Part shown: piece by piece, positions 19,732 to 28,400 of the stretch
How the letters are laid out: each line of letters opens with the position of its first letter
Position numbering within the stretch: position 1 is the first letter of the stretch
Source of the DNA: Mycobacterium kansasii ATCC 12478
GTDB lineage: Bacteria > Actinomycetota > Actinomycetes > Mycobacteriales > Mycobacteriaceae
Assembly (NCBI RefSeq): GCF_000157895.3
Contig: NC_022663.1
Coordinates: forward strand, 372,001-436,000
Length of the DNA: 64,000 bases
Direction: 5' to 3'
Notes under the pieces: model-generated
Seen by the model: the letters and a program-made list of their open reading frames with translations, nothing else
The model's database searches: none
What the model was told of the DNA's origin: nothing
Position numbers and translations under genes: made by a program

Positions 19732-20262
19732 CTAGGTCCGGGGCGACGCTTGATCGGGAATGCGGGCCTGCGGCAAAGTCGGTGGTTCCCCGTCGATGAC
19801 GTCGATGACCTCGCCGTCAATGAAGTCGCGCTGATCGGGTGGTTCGCGGCGGGTGAAAGCGCCGGCCATGCCGGCGGCCGCGGTCGCCGTCAGCGGCACG
19901 CGCCGCAGGATTCCGCGCAGCGCGATCGCGGTCAGTCCGGGGCCGGCGACCGCCCGGATCGGCGGCGCCAGGAGCAACAACCCCACAGCGGTGGTGACCA
20001 GTCCGGGGACCAGGACCAAACCGGTGGCCAGGGCAACCAGGGCGCCGTCGCTCAGCGCGCTGCGTGGTTCTTGCACGCCGGACCGCCACTGCATGAGGTG
20101 CCGCCCGAGCTGCCACCCACCCATCGGAGCCCACAGGACCAACCCGAGGACGAAGGTGGCCAGCAGCACCACGAGGGCCCAGCCGAATCCAATGGCCGCC
20201 GCCAATCCGATGAAGGCCATGAGTTCGACGACGGCGTAAATGAGAAGCAGCCGACCTAGCAT
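19732..20262 (-). CDS. fxsA: FxsA family membrane protein
   Basis: This 176-aa integral membrane protein begins MLGRLLLIYAVVELMAFIGL, with the FxsA N-terminal helix carrying the E-x-x-x-F/I pattern. It has further hydrophobic segments at about 25-48 and 85-115 (ALVALATGLVLVPGLVTTAVG), the conserved FxsA core including LVPGLVTTAVGLLLLAPP. The C-terminal third is polar and acidic. In E. coli, FxsA overproduction relieves F-exclusion of phage T7; its normal role is unclear. It corresponds to Rv2053c in size and place and is divergent from the dienelactone hydrolase gene 72 bp away. Confidence 0.9.
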   Translation of the reverse strand: MLGRLLLIYAVVELMAFIGLAAAIGFGWALVVLLATFVLGLVLWAPMGGWQLGRHLMQWRSGVQEPRSALSDGALVALATGLVLVPGLVTTAVGLLLLAPPIRAVAGPGLTAIALRGILRRVPLTATAAAGMAGAFTRREPPDQRDFIDGEVIDVIDGEPPTLPQARIPDQASPRT

Positions 20263-20334
20263 GTGATGCCAACGTCTGCAGGTCCCGCCCGAGTTCCGCG
20301 AGCGGTCGCATCACGGCTGCAGTTAGATGACGCT

Positions 20335-21036
20335 ATGACCACGATCGATATCGACACCCCGGCCGGAACGATCGACGCGCTGTTGAGCGTCCCCACAGGA
20401 GAAGGCCCGTGGCCGGGCGTGGTCGTCGTGCATGACGCGGTCGGTTATGCCCCCGACAACGAGGCGATTTCCCAGCGCATCGCCCAAGCGGGTTATATGG
20501 CGCTGACGCCGAATATGTACGCCCGCGGCGGCCGCGCCCGGTGCATCACCCGAGTCTTTCGCGAGCTGCTGACCAAGCGAGGTCGTGCCCTCGACGACAT
20601 TCTGGCTGCCCGCGATCACCTGCTGGCCATGGCCGAATGTTCCGGCCGGGTGGGCATCGCGGGCTTCTGCATGGGTGGCGGGTTCGCGCTTATTTTGTCG
20701 CCCAGGGGCTTTGGCGCCTCGGCGCCCTTCTACGGCACGCCGCTGCCCCGCCATCTCAGCGACACTCTCGACGGGGCGTGCCCGATTGTGGCGAGTTTCG
20801 GCGGCCGCGACCCGCTGGGTTTGGGCGCGGCCGACCGACTGCGCAGCGTCACCCAGGCAAAGGGAATCACCGCGGACATCAAGGTCTACCCCGGGGCCGG
20901 GCACAGCTTCGCCAACAAACTTCCCGGCCAACCGCTGATTCGGATCTCGGGATTCGGCTACAACGAGACCGCGACCGAGGATGCGTGGCGCCGGGTTTTC
21001 GCGTTCTTCGGCGAGCACCTGGGTAGCGGCACTTAA
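20335..21036 (+). CDS. Dienelactone hydrolase family protein, Rv2054-like
   Basis: Starting at the ATG at 20,335, the protein is 233 aa with an alpha/beta-hydrolase fold of the dienelactone hydrolase family. The catalytic nucleophile is Cys in GIAGFCMGGGFAL (G-x-C-x-G). The acid is Asp in FGGRDPLG and the histidine is in PGAGHSFAN, completing the Cys-Asp-His triad. Members hydrolyse dienelactones or related esters; the substrate in mycobacteria is not known. Upstream ATGs exist in frame to 20,263 but would overlap the divergent fxsA promoter region, and MTTIDIDTPAG is the conserved N-terminus. The stop at 21,034 lies within three tandem copies of ACTTAAGCCC. Confidence 0.9.
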   Translation: MTTIDIDTPAGTIDALLSVPTGEGPWPGVVVVHDAVGYAPDNEAISQRIAQAGYMALTPNMYARGGRARCITRVFRELLTKRGRALDDILAARDHLLAMAECSGRVGIAGFCMGGGFALILSPRGFGASAPFYGTPLPRHLSDTLDGACPIVASFGGRDPLGLGAADRLRSVTQAKGITADIKVYPGAGHSFANKLPGQPLIRISGFGYNETATEDAWRRVFAFFGEHLGSGT

Positions 21037-21060
21037 GCCCACTTAAGCCCACTTAAGCCA
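21031..21060. repeat. Three tandem 10-bp repeats (ACTTAAGCCC)
   Basis: Three copies of ACTTAAGCCC, the last with a single change, begin inside the last codons of the dienelactone hydrolase gene. The first copy supplies its TAA stop. No further gene lies before the PPE stop at 21,252. Confidence 0.8.
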
Positions 21061-21251
21061 TCGGCTACCCGTCCGGCAACGGTCGTGTCTGCACTTTTCC
21101 TGCCACGAAGTTCAGGAAACACATCGGCTCGACGTAACCTCGGCGATCAGAGCGGGCCGGTCGCTATGGCTGAGATTGTCGATAAATTGGGACTTATCGA
21201 TTGTTCCGTCCGGTGGTGCCGGGGAAACGCATTTTGCCGGCCCGCGTTTCG

Positions 21252-22595
21252 TCAGCAGAGCATTGTCCCGGCACTTGCCGCGTCCAGCACGGGTGCGCGC
21301 CAGCTCGCCGGCGGCATCGGCACCTGGGTGCCAGCACCGAATTCATTGCCTAAAGTCATCAAACCGGCGGGTTCGACCAGGCCCTCGCTGTGTTCAGCGC
21401 CGGCAAAGCCTAAGGTGCCGGCACCGCGATCAGATGCCGATATCGGCGACTGACCCGCAGCCCCGTCAACGGTCACCGTGGAAACTAGCTGCGCGTGCGT
21501 ATCGACACCAGCGACGCCCAGCGGCGACGGCGTCACGCTGTCGACCGCCATCGCTGCCACCGGCGCACCAGCTGTCGGTGCAGCAGCAGCACCGGCTATC
21601 GCGCCCAGACCCTGGGCAGCACCGCCGATCAAAGCTCCAGCCCCGGCCAACGATCCCGCAGCAAGTCCAAACAAATTGCCAATAATCTGCGCGACCAAGT
21701 CAACAATGGCGCCGACAGGCATCAAGATGGGGAGCAGGAGGAGAACCCCAATCGCAACAAACTCGACCGCAATCACAACCTGAAGAAGTGCTATATAATA
21801 TATAAAAGTAAAAGCTGTCCCAAATTCCAAGGTCAAGAATAGGTATGCGATACTACCCACAAGCAGCGCAACAATAAAGAGCTGAAGGAATATTAGGCCG
21901 ACTATTATTGGGATAAAGGCTATATCGAGCAGTAGAGCCAAAAAGAACTCTAATACCATTGTTGGCACTAGTAATACAAGTTCGAATAGAATCTGCACCC
22001 ACGGGGTTGAGGTGAGGGCTTGGCCGGTGGTGGCGGCCAGGTCGGCGCCGACGCCGGGTTTGACAATCACCGGTGCCGGCGGAATGTGTGGAACCGAGGC
22101 CAACGCCGCCGCATCGACCGCCTCATAGACGCCCATCGTGGTCGCCGCCTGTATCCACATCCGCACATAATCGGCCTCGTTCAGCGCGATCGGGATGGTA
22201 TTGATCCCAAAGAAATTCGTCGCCACCAACACCGCATGGGCGGCATGATTGGCAGCCAACTCACCCAACGTCGGCATCGCCGCCAGCGCGCTGACATAGG
22301 CCGCCGCGGCACTCTCATGGGCCGCCGCCGCCGTGGCACTATCGGCACTGGCCTGCATCAACCACGCCACATACGGCACATAAGCACCCACACAAAACTC
22401 AGCGCTGGGCCCCTGCCACGCCCCCGCCTGCATCCCCGCGACCACCACGCACAGCTCGTGAGCCACCGCGGCATACTCCACACTCATCGACGACCACCCC
22501 GCCGCGGCCGCCACCAACGACACCGGCCCCGGACCCGCACACAACAACGCCGAATGCACCTCCGGCGGCGACGCCAACCACACCCCAGCCGTCAC
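21252..22595 (-). CDS. PPE family protein, PPW subfamily (downstream tandem copy)
   Basis: The 447-aa protein has an N-terminal PPE domain (residues 1-180; WLASPPEVHSALL, WQGPSAEFCVGAY as the W-x-G turn, NFFGINTIPIALNEADY). The C-terminus has GFAGA and PMPPASW, the P-x-x-P-x-x-W signature of the PPE-PPW subgroup. Between them (about 195-320) lies a very hydrophobic stretch with several probable membrane helices (LVLLVPTMVLEFFLALLLDI; IVALLVGSIAYLFLTLEF). The DNA there is AT-rich and codon use differs from the rest of the gene. PPE proteins are exported by ESX systems, usually with a PE partner; none is adjacent. The start is GTG, overlapping the stop of the upstream PPE gene (GTGA), so the two are translationally coupled. 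Confidence 0.93.
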   Translation of the reverse strand: MTAGVWLASPPEVHSALLCAGPGPVSLVAAAAGWSSMSVEYAAVAHELCVVVAGMQAGAWQGPSAEFCVGAYVPYVAWLMQASADSATAAAAHESAAAAYVSALAAMPTLGELAANHAAHAVLVATNFFGINTIPIALNEADYVRMWIQAATTMGVYEAVDAAALASVPHIPPAPVIVKPGVGADLAATTGQALTSTPWVQILFELVLLVPTMVLEFFLALLLDIAFIPIIVGLIFLQLFIVALLVGSIAYLFLTLEFGTAFTFIYYIALLQVVIAVEFVAIGVLLLLPILMPVGAIVDLVAQIIGNLFGLAAGSLAGAGALIGGAAQGLGAIAGAAAAPTAGAPVAAMAVDSVTPSPLGVAGVDTHAQLVSTVTVDGAAGQSPISASDRGAGTLGFAGAEHSEGLVEPAGLMTLGNEFGAGTQVPMPPASWRAPVLDAASAGTMLC

Positions 22596-22635
22596 ACCAC
22601 ACCCCCAACAACCCCATACGACACCGCCGCCAACC
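22047..22635. repeat. Duplicated PPE N-terminal block, copy A
   Basis: Nearly identical to 23,369-23,957 at an offset of 1,322 bp, with only a handful of substitutions seen by eye. It covers the PPE domain plus the last 40 bp of the gene upstream. Confidence 0.9.
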
Positions 22636-23917
22636 CGTCACCGACGGCATAACCAGGTGCACTCCAACTCGCCGGCGCCATCGGCACCCGCGCGCCGAAC
22701 TCATCACCCAGCGCTATTAACCCGCCGGCACGAGGTGCGGCGCCCTTACCTGCCGTACCGGCAAACCCAAAGCCCTCAGCACCGCGATCAGAGGTGACGA
22801 CCGCCGAATCACCTTCACGGACCAGCGAAACCGTCGGCGGCGGCAAACCCTCCGCCGCCGACGGCACCACACTTTCGATCGCTACCGCAGCTACCGGCGC
22901 AGCCGACAAACCCGTCAGCGGTACGGCCGACAAACCCGCCAGCGGTGCAACCGCCGCACCGGCGATACCCGGGAGGAGAGCACCGTAGGTTGCCGCAGCA
23001 ACAAACGGACTCATAAATACGCCAGCTAGATTGCCAATAATCCAATCAACAACAATCTGTGTGACGCCTACTATGGTAACTGGAATCATGAGGGGGATGA
23101 ACAAGAAGATGGTAGCCAAGGTGATATCAACAATGTTCGCCGCATTTATCAACACACTGACCAACGTTAAAATTGCGGCGGAGACCTGGCCGGCGATGAG
23201 ATCGTTGATTATCATCGGTATTCCCATGAGGACTTGGGTGATTGAGTAAGCGAGAATATCTAGAAAAAGGAGGTAGCCTCCGCCGATTTTCTCCAAGAGC
23301 TGTAGTATTTCGGCCCACGGAAACGGCGTGAGGGCTTGGCCGGTGCTGGCGGCCACGTCGGTGGCCGCGCCGACGCCGGGTTTGACAATCACCGGTGCCG
23401 GCGGAATGTGTGGAACCGAGGCCAACGCCACCGCATCGACCGCCTCATAGACGCCCATCGTGGTCGCCGCCTGAATCCACATCCGCACATAATCGGCCTC
23501 GTTCAGCGCGATCGGGATGGTATTGATCCCAAAGAAATTCGTCGCCACCAACACCGCATGGGCGGCATGATTGGCAGCCAACTCACCCAACGTCGGCATC
23601 GCCGCCAGCGCGCTGACATAGGCCGCCGCGGCACTCTCATGGGCCGCCGCCGCCGTGGCACTATCGGCACTGGCCTGCATCAACCACGCCACATACGGCA
23701 CATAAGCACCCACACAAAACTCAGCGCTGGGCCCCTGCCACGCCCCCGCCTGCATTCCCGCCACCACCACGCACAGCTCGTGAGCCACCGCGGCATACTC
23801 CACACTCATCGACGACCACCCCGCCGCGGCCGCCACCAACGACACCGGCCCCGGACCCGCACACAACAACGCCGAATGCACCTCCGGCGGCGACGCCAAC
23901 CACACCCCAGCCGTCAC
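22592..23917 (-). CDS. PPE family protein, PPW subfamily (upstream tandem copy)
   Basis: This 441-aa protein shares an almost identical N-terminal PPE domain with its downstream neighbour (residues 1-181 differ at one or two sites). The central part (about 195-310) is again hydrophobic (YLLFLDILAYSITQVLMGIP; TLATIFLFIPLMIPVTIVGV) but its sequence is unrelated to the neighbour's. The C-terminus has GFAGT and PMAPASW, the PPW signature. GTG start. The pair clearly arose by tandem duplication, followed by replacement or fast divergence of the membrane-like middle. Its last codons (LAAVSYGVVGGVV) are also found as an orphan tail just upstream of its own start. Confidence 0.93.
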   Translation of the reverse strand: MTAGVWLASPPEVHSALLCAGPGPVSLVAAAAGWSSMSVEYAAVAHELCVVVAGMQAGAWQGPSAEFCVGAYVPYVAWLMQASADSATAAAAHESAAAAYVSALAAMPTLGELAANHAAHAVLVATNFFGINTIPIALNEADYVRMWIQAATTMGVYEAVDAVALASVPHIPPAPVIVKPGVGAATDVAASTGQALTPFPWAEILQLLEKIGGGYLLFLDILAYSITQVLMGIPMIINDLIAGQVSAAILTLVSVLINAANIVDITLATIFLFIPLMIPVTIVGVTQIVVDWIIGNLAGVFMSPFVAAATYGALLPGIAGAAVAPLAGLSAVPLTGLSAAPVAAVAIESVVPSAAEGLPPPTVSLVREGDSAVVTSDRGAEGFGFAGTAGKGAAPRAGGLIALGDEFGARVPMAPASWSAPGYAVGDGLAAVSYGVVGGVV

Positions 23918-23957
23918 ACCACACCCCCAACAACCCCATACGACACCGCCGCCAACC
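23369..23957. repeat. Duplicated PPE N-terminal block, copy B
   Basis: Partner of 22,047-22,635. Its last 40 bp (23,918-23,957) encode the final codons of a PPE-PPW gene that no longer exists upstream, which marks the duplication junction. Confidence 0.9.
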
Positions 23958-24555
23958 TCTCAGGAACCACCCGCAACGTCACAACCACGCACCTTCCGAC
24001 CGATCGGCCCGCCCGGTGCTTATCCGGCCGACCACGCCACGACTAAAAATCTGGCCGATCTTAACAATTGTCTATTGGAATAGTATCCCTGGGCTGTAGT
24101 ACAGCGCTGTCGTCCAGATGGGGGGTTTGGACTCGAGCTTCGCCCCAACTGGACAGGAGCGACACTGGGAGACGAAGGATCTATGGCCGGACGAATGGCT
24201 CGCTGCGGTGCTTCGGCGTGGTCGCAACAGACGATGTGCGGTGTTGGCGATAACGACCGCGACCGACATTGCTCCCGGCCATGCTTACGCTGAACCGGTC
24301 AGTTCCGCCGAGCAGCACATGGTCCTGGCCCGGCTGCTCCCTCCCGGGTACAGGGCCATGGCCATGATCAACGGCGGGCCGAGCCTCGGCGACCTGTACT
24401 CATGGTGACAGCGCTATGGCGCCTCGCCTGAATCTTAAAGCTGCCCTACGGCTTTCAGCTGACCATGCCGTTCGCCTCAGGATGCGGCAACTGACCGCCA
24501 GCTCGAGCGGTCCTGAACAGCGGTCCGGAATGGCAACAAACGCCGCTCGTCCGCG
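23958..24555. other. Intergenic stretch with no supported gene
   Basis: About 600 bp between the PPE pair and the Rv2061c-like gene. Only short frames occur, such as 24,118-24,408, and none has a recognisable domain, ribosome site or family resemblance. In H37Rv this interval holds rpsR2-rpsN2-rpmG1-rpmB2 and Rv2059-Rv2060; I see no trace of them. Confidence 0.5.
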
Positions 24556-24945
24556 TCAGCTCACTTTGAGTTCGAGTCCGATGTTGTTTTCCATGCCGCC
24601 GCGTAGCTTGCTGACGAAGTTGAAGACCTTGCCGACAATGCCGTACCGCTTGCCGATCGCGTCGTAGACGGCGCCCGTCTGCGAGTCGTCGAGGATTGCC
24701 GCTGTGCCCTCGACGGCCTCGCTTTTGGGACGCCCACGCACGTCGCAGATGGCCAGTGTCACGCGAGGGGTGTTGCGGATTCGCTTGACCTTCCACGCCT
24801 TCTTCTCGGAGATGACCAGCAACCGGTCACCGTGGTCCTTGTCCAAGGCGGCCCAGACCGGCGTCGGCTTCGGCCGGCCGTCCTTGGTGAAGGTGGTCAA
24901 CAGGATGTATCGCGCTTTGGCGAGGTCGGCGAAGGTTGGCGTCAC
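24556..24945 (-). CDS. PPOX-class F420-dependent oxidoreductase, Rv2061c-like
   Basis: This 129-aa split-barrel flavin/F420-binding protein belongs to the pyridoxamine 5'-phosphate oxidase-like superfamily. Typical features are ARYILLTTFTKDGRPKPTPVW near the N-terminus, DRLLVISEKKAWKVKRIRN and VTLAICDVRGRPKSEAVEG. Mycobacterial members of this class bind F420 or related deazaflavins; the substrate here is unknown. The start is GTG at 24,945. It matches Rv2061c in size and in being next to cobN, from which it is separated by a small secreted-protein gene. Confidence 0.88.
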   Translation of the reverse strand: MTPTFADLAKARYILLTTFTKDGRPKPTPVWAALDKDHGDRLLVISEKKAWKVKRIRNTPRVTLAICDVRGRPKSEAVEGTAAILDDSQTGAVYDAIGKRYGIVGKVFNFVSKLRGGMENNIGLELKVS

Positions 24946-25042
24946 GGTGTCAACCTAGCGCCGAGCAGACGCGCAATCGCACGCGAATGGCCATTCGCGT
25001 GCGATTCTGCGTCTGCTGGCCGGGCTCTCGCCGCCCCCGCTA

Positions 25043-25468
25043 TCACGGAACCACGCGATCCTGTCTGACGTCGACGATCAGGTCACCGGAGAAGCCCCTG
25101 GTCGAGCCGGGCTCGACTTGGACCGATCTATCCGCGCCGCGGTAATCCCGGACGGTCAGCGCAACCGATACCTTTGTACCCGCCACCACCGCCAGCACAT
25201 TGCGCATGGGCAGTCCCTGCGACGGGGCGCCCTCGCCGACCAGGCTCATCGAGGGCGTGCCCACCCACGGGTACGGTGCAAAACACGAGCGGTCTATCAG
25301 TTCGCTCAGGGGCTCCGGGCAGCCCACTTCCCAGTGCGCACCTGTCGCCGTGTCCGACGGCGAGACGGGATCGTCGGCCGGGACAGCCCCTGCCAATGCG
25401 GGCTCCACTCCAAGGACACCGAAAGCCAGGGCAGCAGCCATGGTGACGCAAACAAGGCGTGTCCTCAT
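25043..25468 (-). CDS. Small secreted protein of unknown function
   Basis: The 141-aa protein begins at the ATG at 25,468 with a clear signal peptide: MRTRL, then the hydrophobic run VTMAAALAFGVLGV, with likely cleavage after PALAGA. The mature part of about 113 residues has a Cys pair (EVGCPEPLSELIDRSCF) that could form a disulfide, and ends in a beta-rich segment (VSVALTVRDYRGADRSVQVE). I do not recognise the family. It starts 8 nt after the cobN stop on the same strand, so it is probably translated from the cobN transcript. A longer frame reaching 26,542 is a shadow of cobN. Confidence 0.75.
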   Translation of the reverse strand: MRTRLVCVTMAAALAFGVLGVEPALAGAVPADDPVSPSDTATGAHWEVGCPEPLSELIDRSCFAPYPWVGTPSMSLVGEGAPSQGLPMRNVLAVVAGTKVSVALTVRDYRGADRSVQVEPGSTRGFSGDLIVDVRQDRVVP

Positions 25469-25476
25469 CGGGTGGC

Positions 25477-28400
25477 TCAACCCTCCAAATCGCCTTCGGT
25501 TTCCAGCAGGACCTGGCGTAACCCGTCGAGGGTATCCGGTTGCGGCTGGGCCCACATGCCACGTCCGGCCGCCTCCAGCAGGCGTTCGGCCATGCCATGC
25601 AGCGCCCATGGATTGGATTCCGCCATGAACTTCCGGTTCTCCGGATCGAGCACGTAGCGCTCGGTGAGTTGCTCGTACATCCAGTCGGCCATCACCCCGG
25701 CGGTGGCATCGTAGCCGAATAAGTAGTCCACGGTGGCGGCCATCTCGAATGCGCCCTTGTAGCCGTGGCGGCGCATCGCGGCCATCCACCGGGGGTTGAC
25801 CACCCTGGCCCGAAACACCCGGGTGGTCTCCTCCGACAGCGTGCGGGTGCGGATGGCGTCGGGCCGGGTGTTGTCGCCGATGTAGGCGGCGGGCGCCTGG
25901 CCGGTCAGCGCGCGCACGGTGGCCACCATGCCGCCGTGGTATTGGAAATAATCGTCGGAATCGGCGATGTCGTGTTCGCGGGTGTCGGTGTTCTTGGCGG
26001 CCACCGCGATGCGCCGGTACTGGCGGTTCATGTCGTCGACGGCTTCGCGGCCGTCGAGGTCGCGCCCATAGGCGAAGCCCCCCCAGGCGGTGTACACCTG
26101 GGCTAGGTCCGCGTCGTCGCGCCAGTTGCGGCTGTCGATCAGCTGCAGCAGCCCGGCGCCATACGTTCCCGGTTTGGAGCCGAAAATCCTTGTGGTTGAG
26201 CGCCGTTGGTCGCCGTGCTGGGCGAGGTCGGCCTGGGCGTGGGCACGCACAAAGTTGGCGTCTGCGGGCTCGTCGAGGCCGGCGACCAACCGGACCGCGT
26301 CGTCGAGCATCGTCACCACGTGCGGGAAGGCGTCCCGGAAGAACCCGGAGATGCGTACCGTCACGTCGATACGCGGCCGGCCCAGCTCGGACAGCGGAAT
26401 AGCGGTGAGATCCACCACGCGCCGCGACGCGTCGTCCCAGACCGGCCGAACACCAAGCAGGGCAAGCACTTCGGCGATGTCGTCGCCGGCGGTGCGCATC
26501 GCCGAGGTGCCCCACACCGACAGGCCCACCGACTGCGGCCACCGGTCATGGTCGGCGCGGTAGCGGTCCAGCAGCGAATCAGCCAGGGCCACACCGGCTT
26601 CCCACGCCAGCCGCGACGGCACCGCTTTGGGGTCGACGGAGTAGAAGTTGCGCCCGGTGGGCAACACGTTGATCAGACCGCGCAGCGGTGACCCCGACGG
26701 CCCGGCCGCTATGAACCTGCCGTCTAAAGCCTTTAATACCTGCTCGATTTCGGAAGCGGTGCCCGCGAGCCGCGGCACCACTTCGGTTGCGGCGAACCGT
26801 AGTACCGCCGCGACGTCGGCGTTGTCCGTGAGATGATTCGCGGCGGCCGGATTCCAGCCGGTGGCTTGCAGTGCGGCCACGAGCTTCCGGGCCGCCGCCT
26901 CGGCCCGGTCGACCGACGTGCGCTCGTCGGTCCCGTCGTCGGCCAGGCCCAGAGCTTGTCGCAGGCCTGGGATCACCTGCTCGCCGCCGAACAGCTGGCG
27001 GGCGCGCAGGATCGCCAGCACCAGGTCGAGTTCCTGTTCGCCTGCCGGCTGTTGCCCAAGGATATGCAGGCCGTCGCGGATCTGGACGTCTTTGATCTCA
27101 CACAGCCAGCCGTCGACATGCAGCAGCATGTCGTCGAACGAATCTTCAGGAGGGCGTTCGGTCAGCCCCAGATCGTGGTCCATCTTGGCAGCCCGGATCA
27201 GCGTCCAGATCTGCTGACGGATGGCCGGCAGCTTGCCGGGATCCAGTGTGGCGACCGCGGCATGCTCATCGAGCAGCTGCTCCAAACGCGCTATGTCACC
27301 GTAAGTTTCGGCCCGGGCCATGGGCGGGATCAGATGGTCGACGAGAACGGCGTGCGCCCGTCTCTTCGCCTGGGTGCCCTCGCCCGGATCGTTGACCAGA
27401 AACGGGTAGATCAGCGGCAGGTTGCCCAGCGCGGCGTCGGATCCGCAGGCCGCCGACATGCCCAACGTCTTTCCCGGCAGCCACTCCAGGTTTCCGTGTT
27501 TGCCCAGGTGTACCACCGCGTGGGCCCCGAATCCTGTCTCCAGCCAGCGGTAGGCGGCCAGATAGTGGTGGCTGGGCGGCAAATCCGGGTCGTGGTAGAT
27601 CGCGACGGGATTGTCTCCGAAACCACGCGGCGGCTGCACCATCAGCATGAGATTGCCGGATCGTATACCGGCAATGACGATTTCGCCGTCGGGATCATTG
27701 GCGCGGTCGACGAACAACTCCCCCGGCGGCGGCCCCCAATGGCGTGTCACGGCCTCGGTCAGCTCGGCCGGCAAGGTACCGAACCAAGCGCGATAGCCCT
27801 TGGCGGACACCCGAATCGGGTTGCCGGCCAGTTGGCTCTCGGTGAGCCAGTCAGGGTCTTGGCCGCCCCGCTCGATGAGCGCATGGATCAGGGCATCTCC
27901 ATCGCCTGGCCCGTTGTCGGGGACGCCCGGCAGATCGCCCACCTGATAACCGTGCTCGCGCATCGCCTGTAGCAAGGTGACCGCGCTGGCCGGGGTGTCC
28001 AGGCCGACCGCGTTGCCGATGCGGGCGTGTTTGGTCGGGTACGCGGAGAACACCAGGGCCACCCGCTTGTCGGCGGGCGCCACATATCTCAGCCGCGCGT
28101 GCCGGACAGCCAGACCGGCAACTCGCGCGCAGCGCTCGGGATCTGCGACGTAAGAGATCAATCCATCGTCGTCAATCTCCTTGAACGAGAACGGGACTGT
28201 GATGATGCGGCCGTCGAACTCGGGCACGGCAACCTGGCTGGCGACGTCGAGGGGGCTCAGCCCGTCGTCGTTGTCATGCCACTGGTCCCGCGGGCTGGTC
28301 AAGCAGAGCCCCTGCAGGATCGGGATATCCAGTGCGGCAAGGTGTTCGACGCTCCAGCTGTCGTCGTCGCCACCGGCTGAGGCGGTGGCGGGCTTGACTC

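Noticed and set aside
24118..24408. 96-codon plus-strand frame downstream of the PPE pair
   Set aside because: No homology recognised and no ribosome site; it cannot be told from chance.
25469..26542. Long N-terminal extension of the small secreted protein
   Set aside because: Lies antiframe within cobN. The signal peptide and ATG at 25,468 mark the true start.
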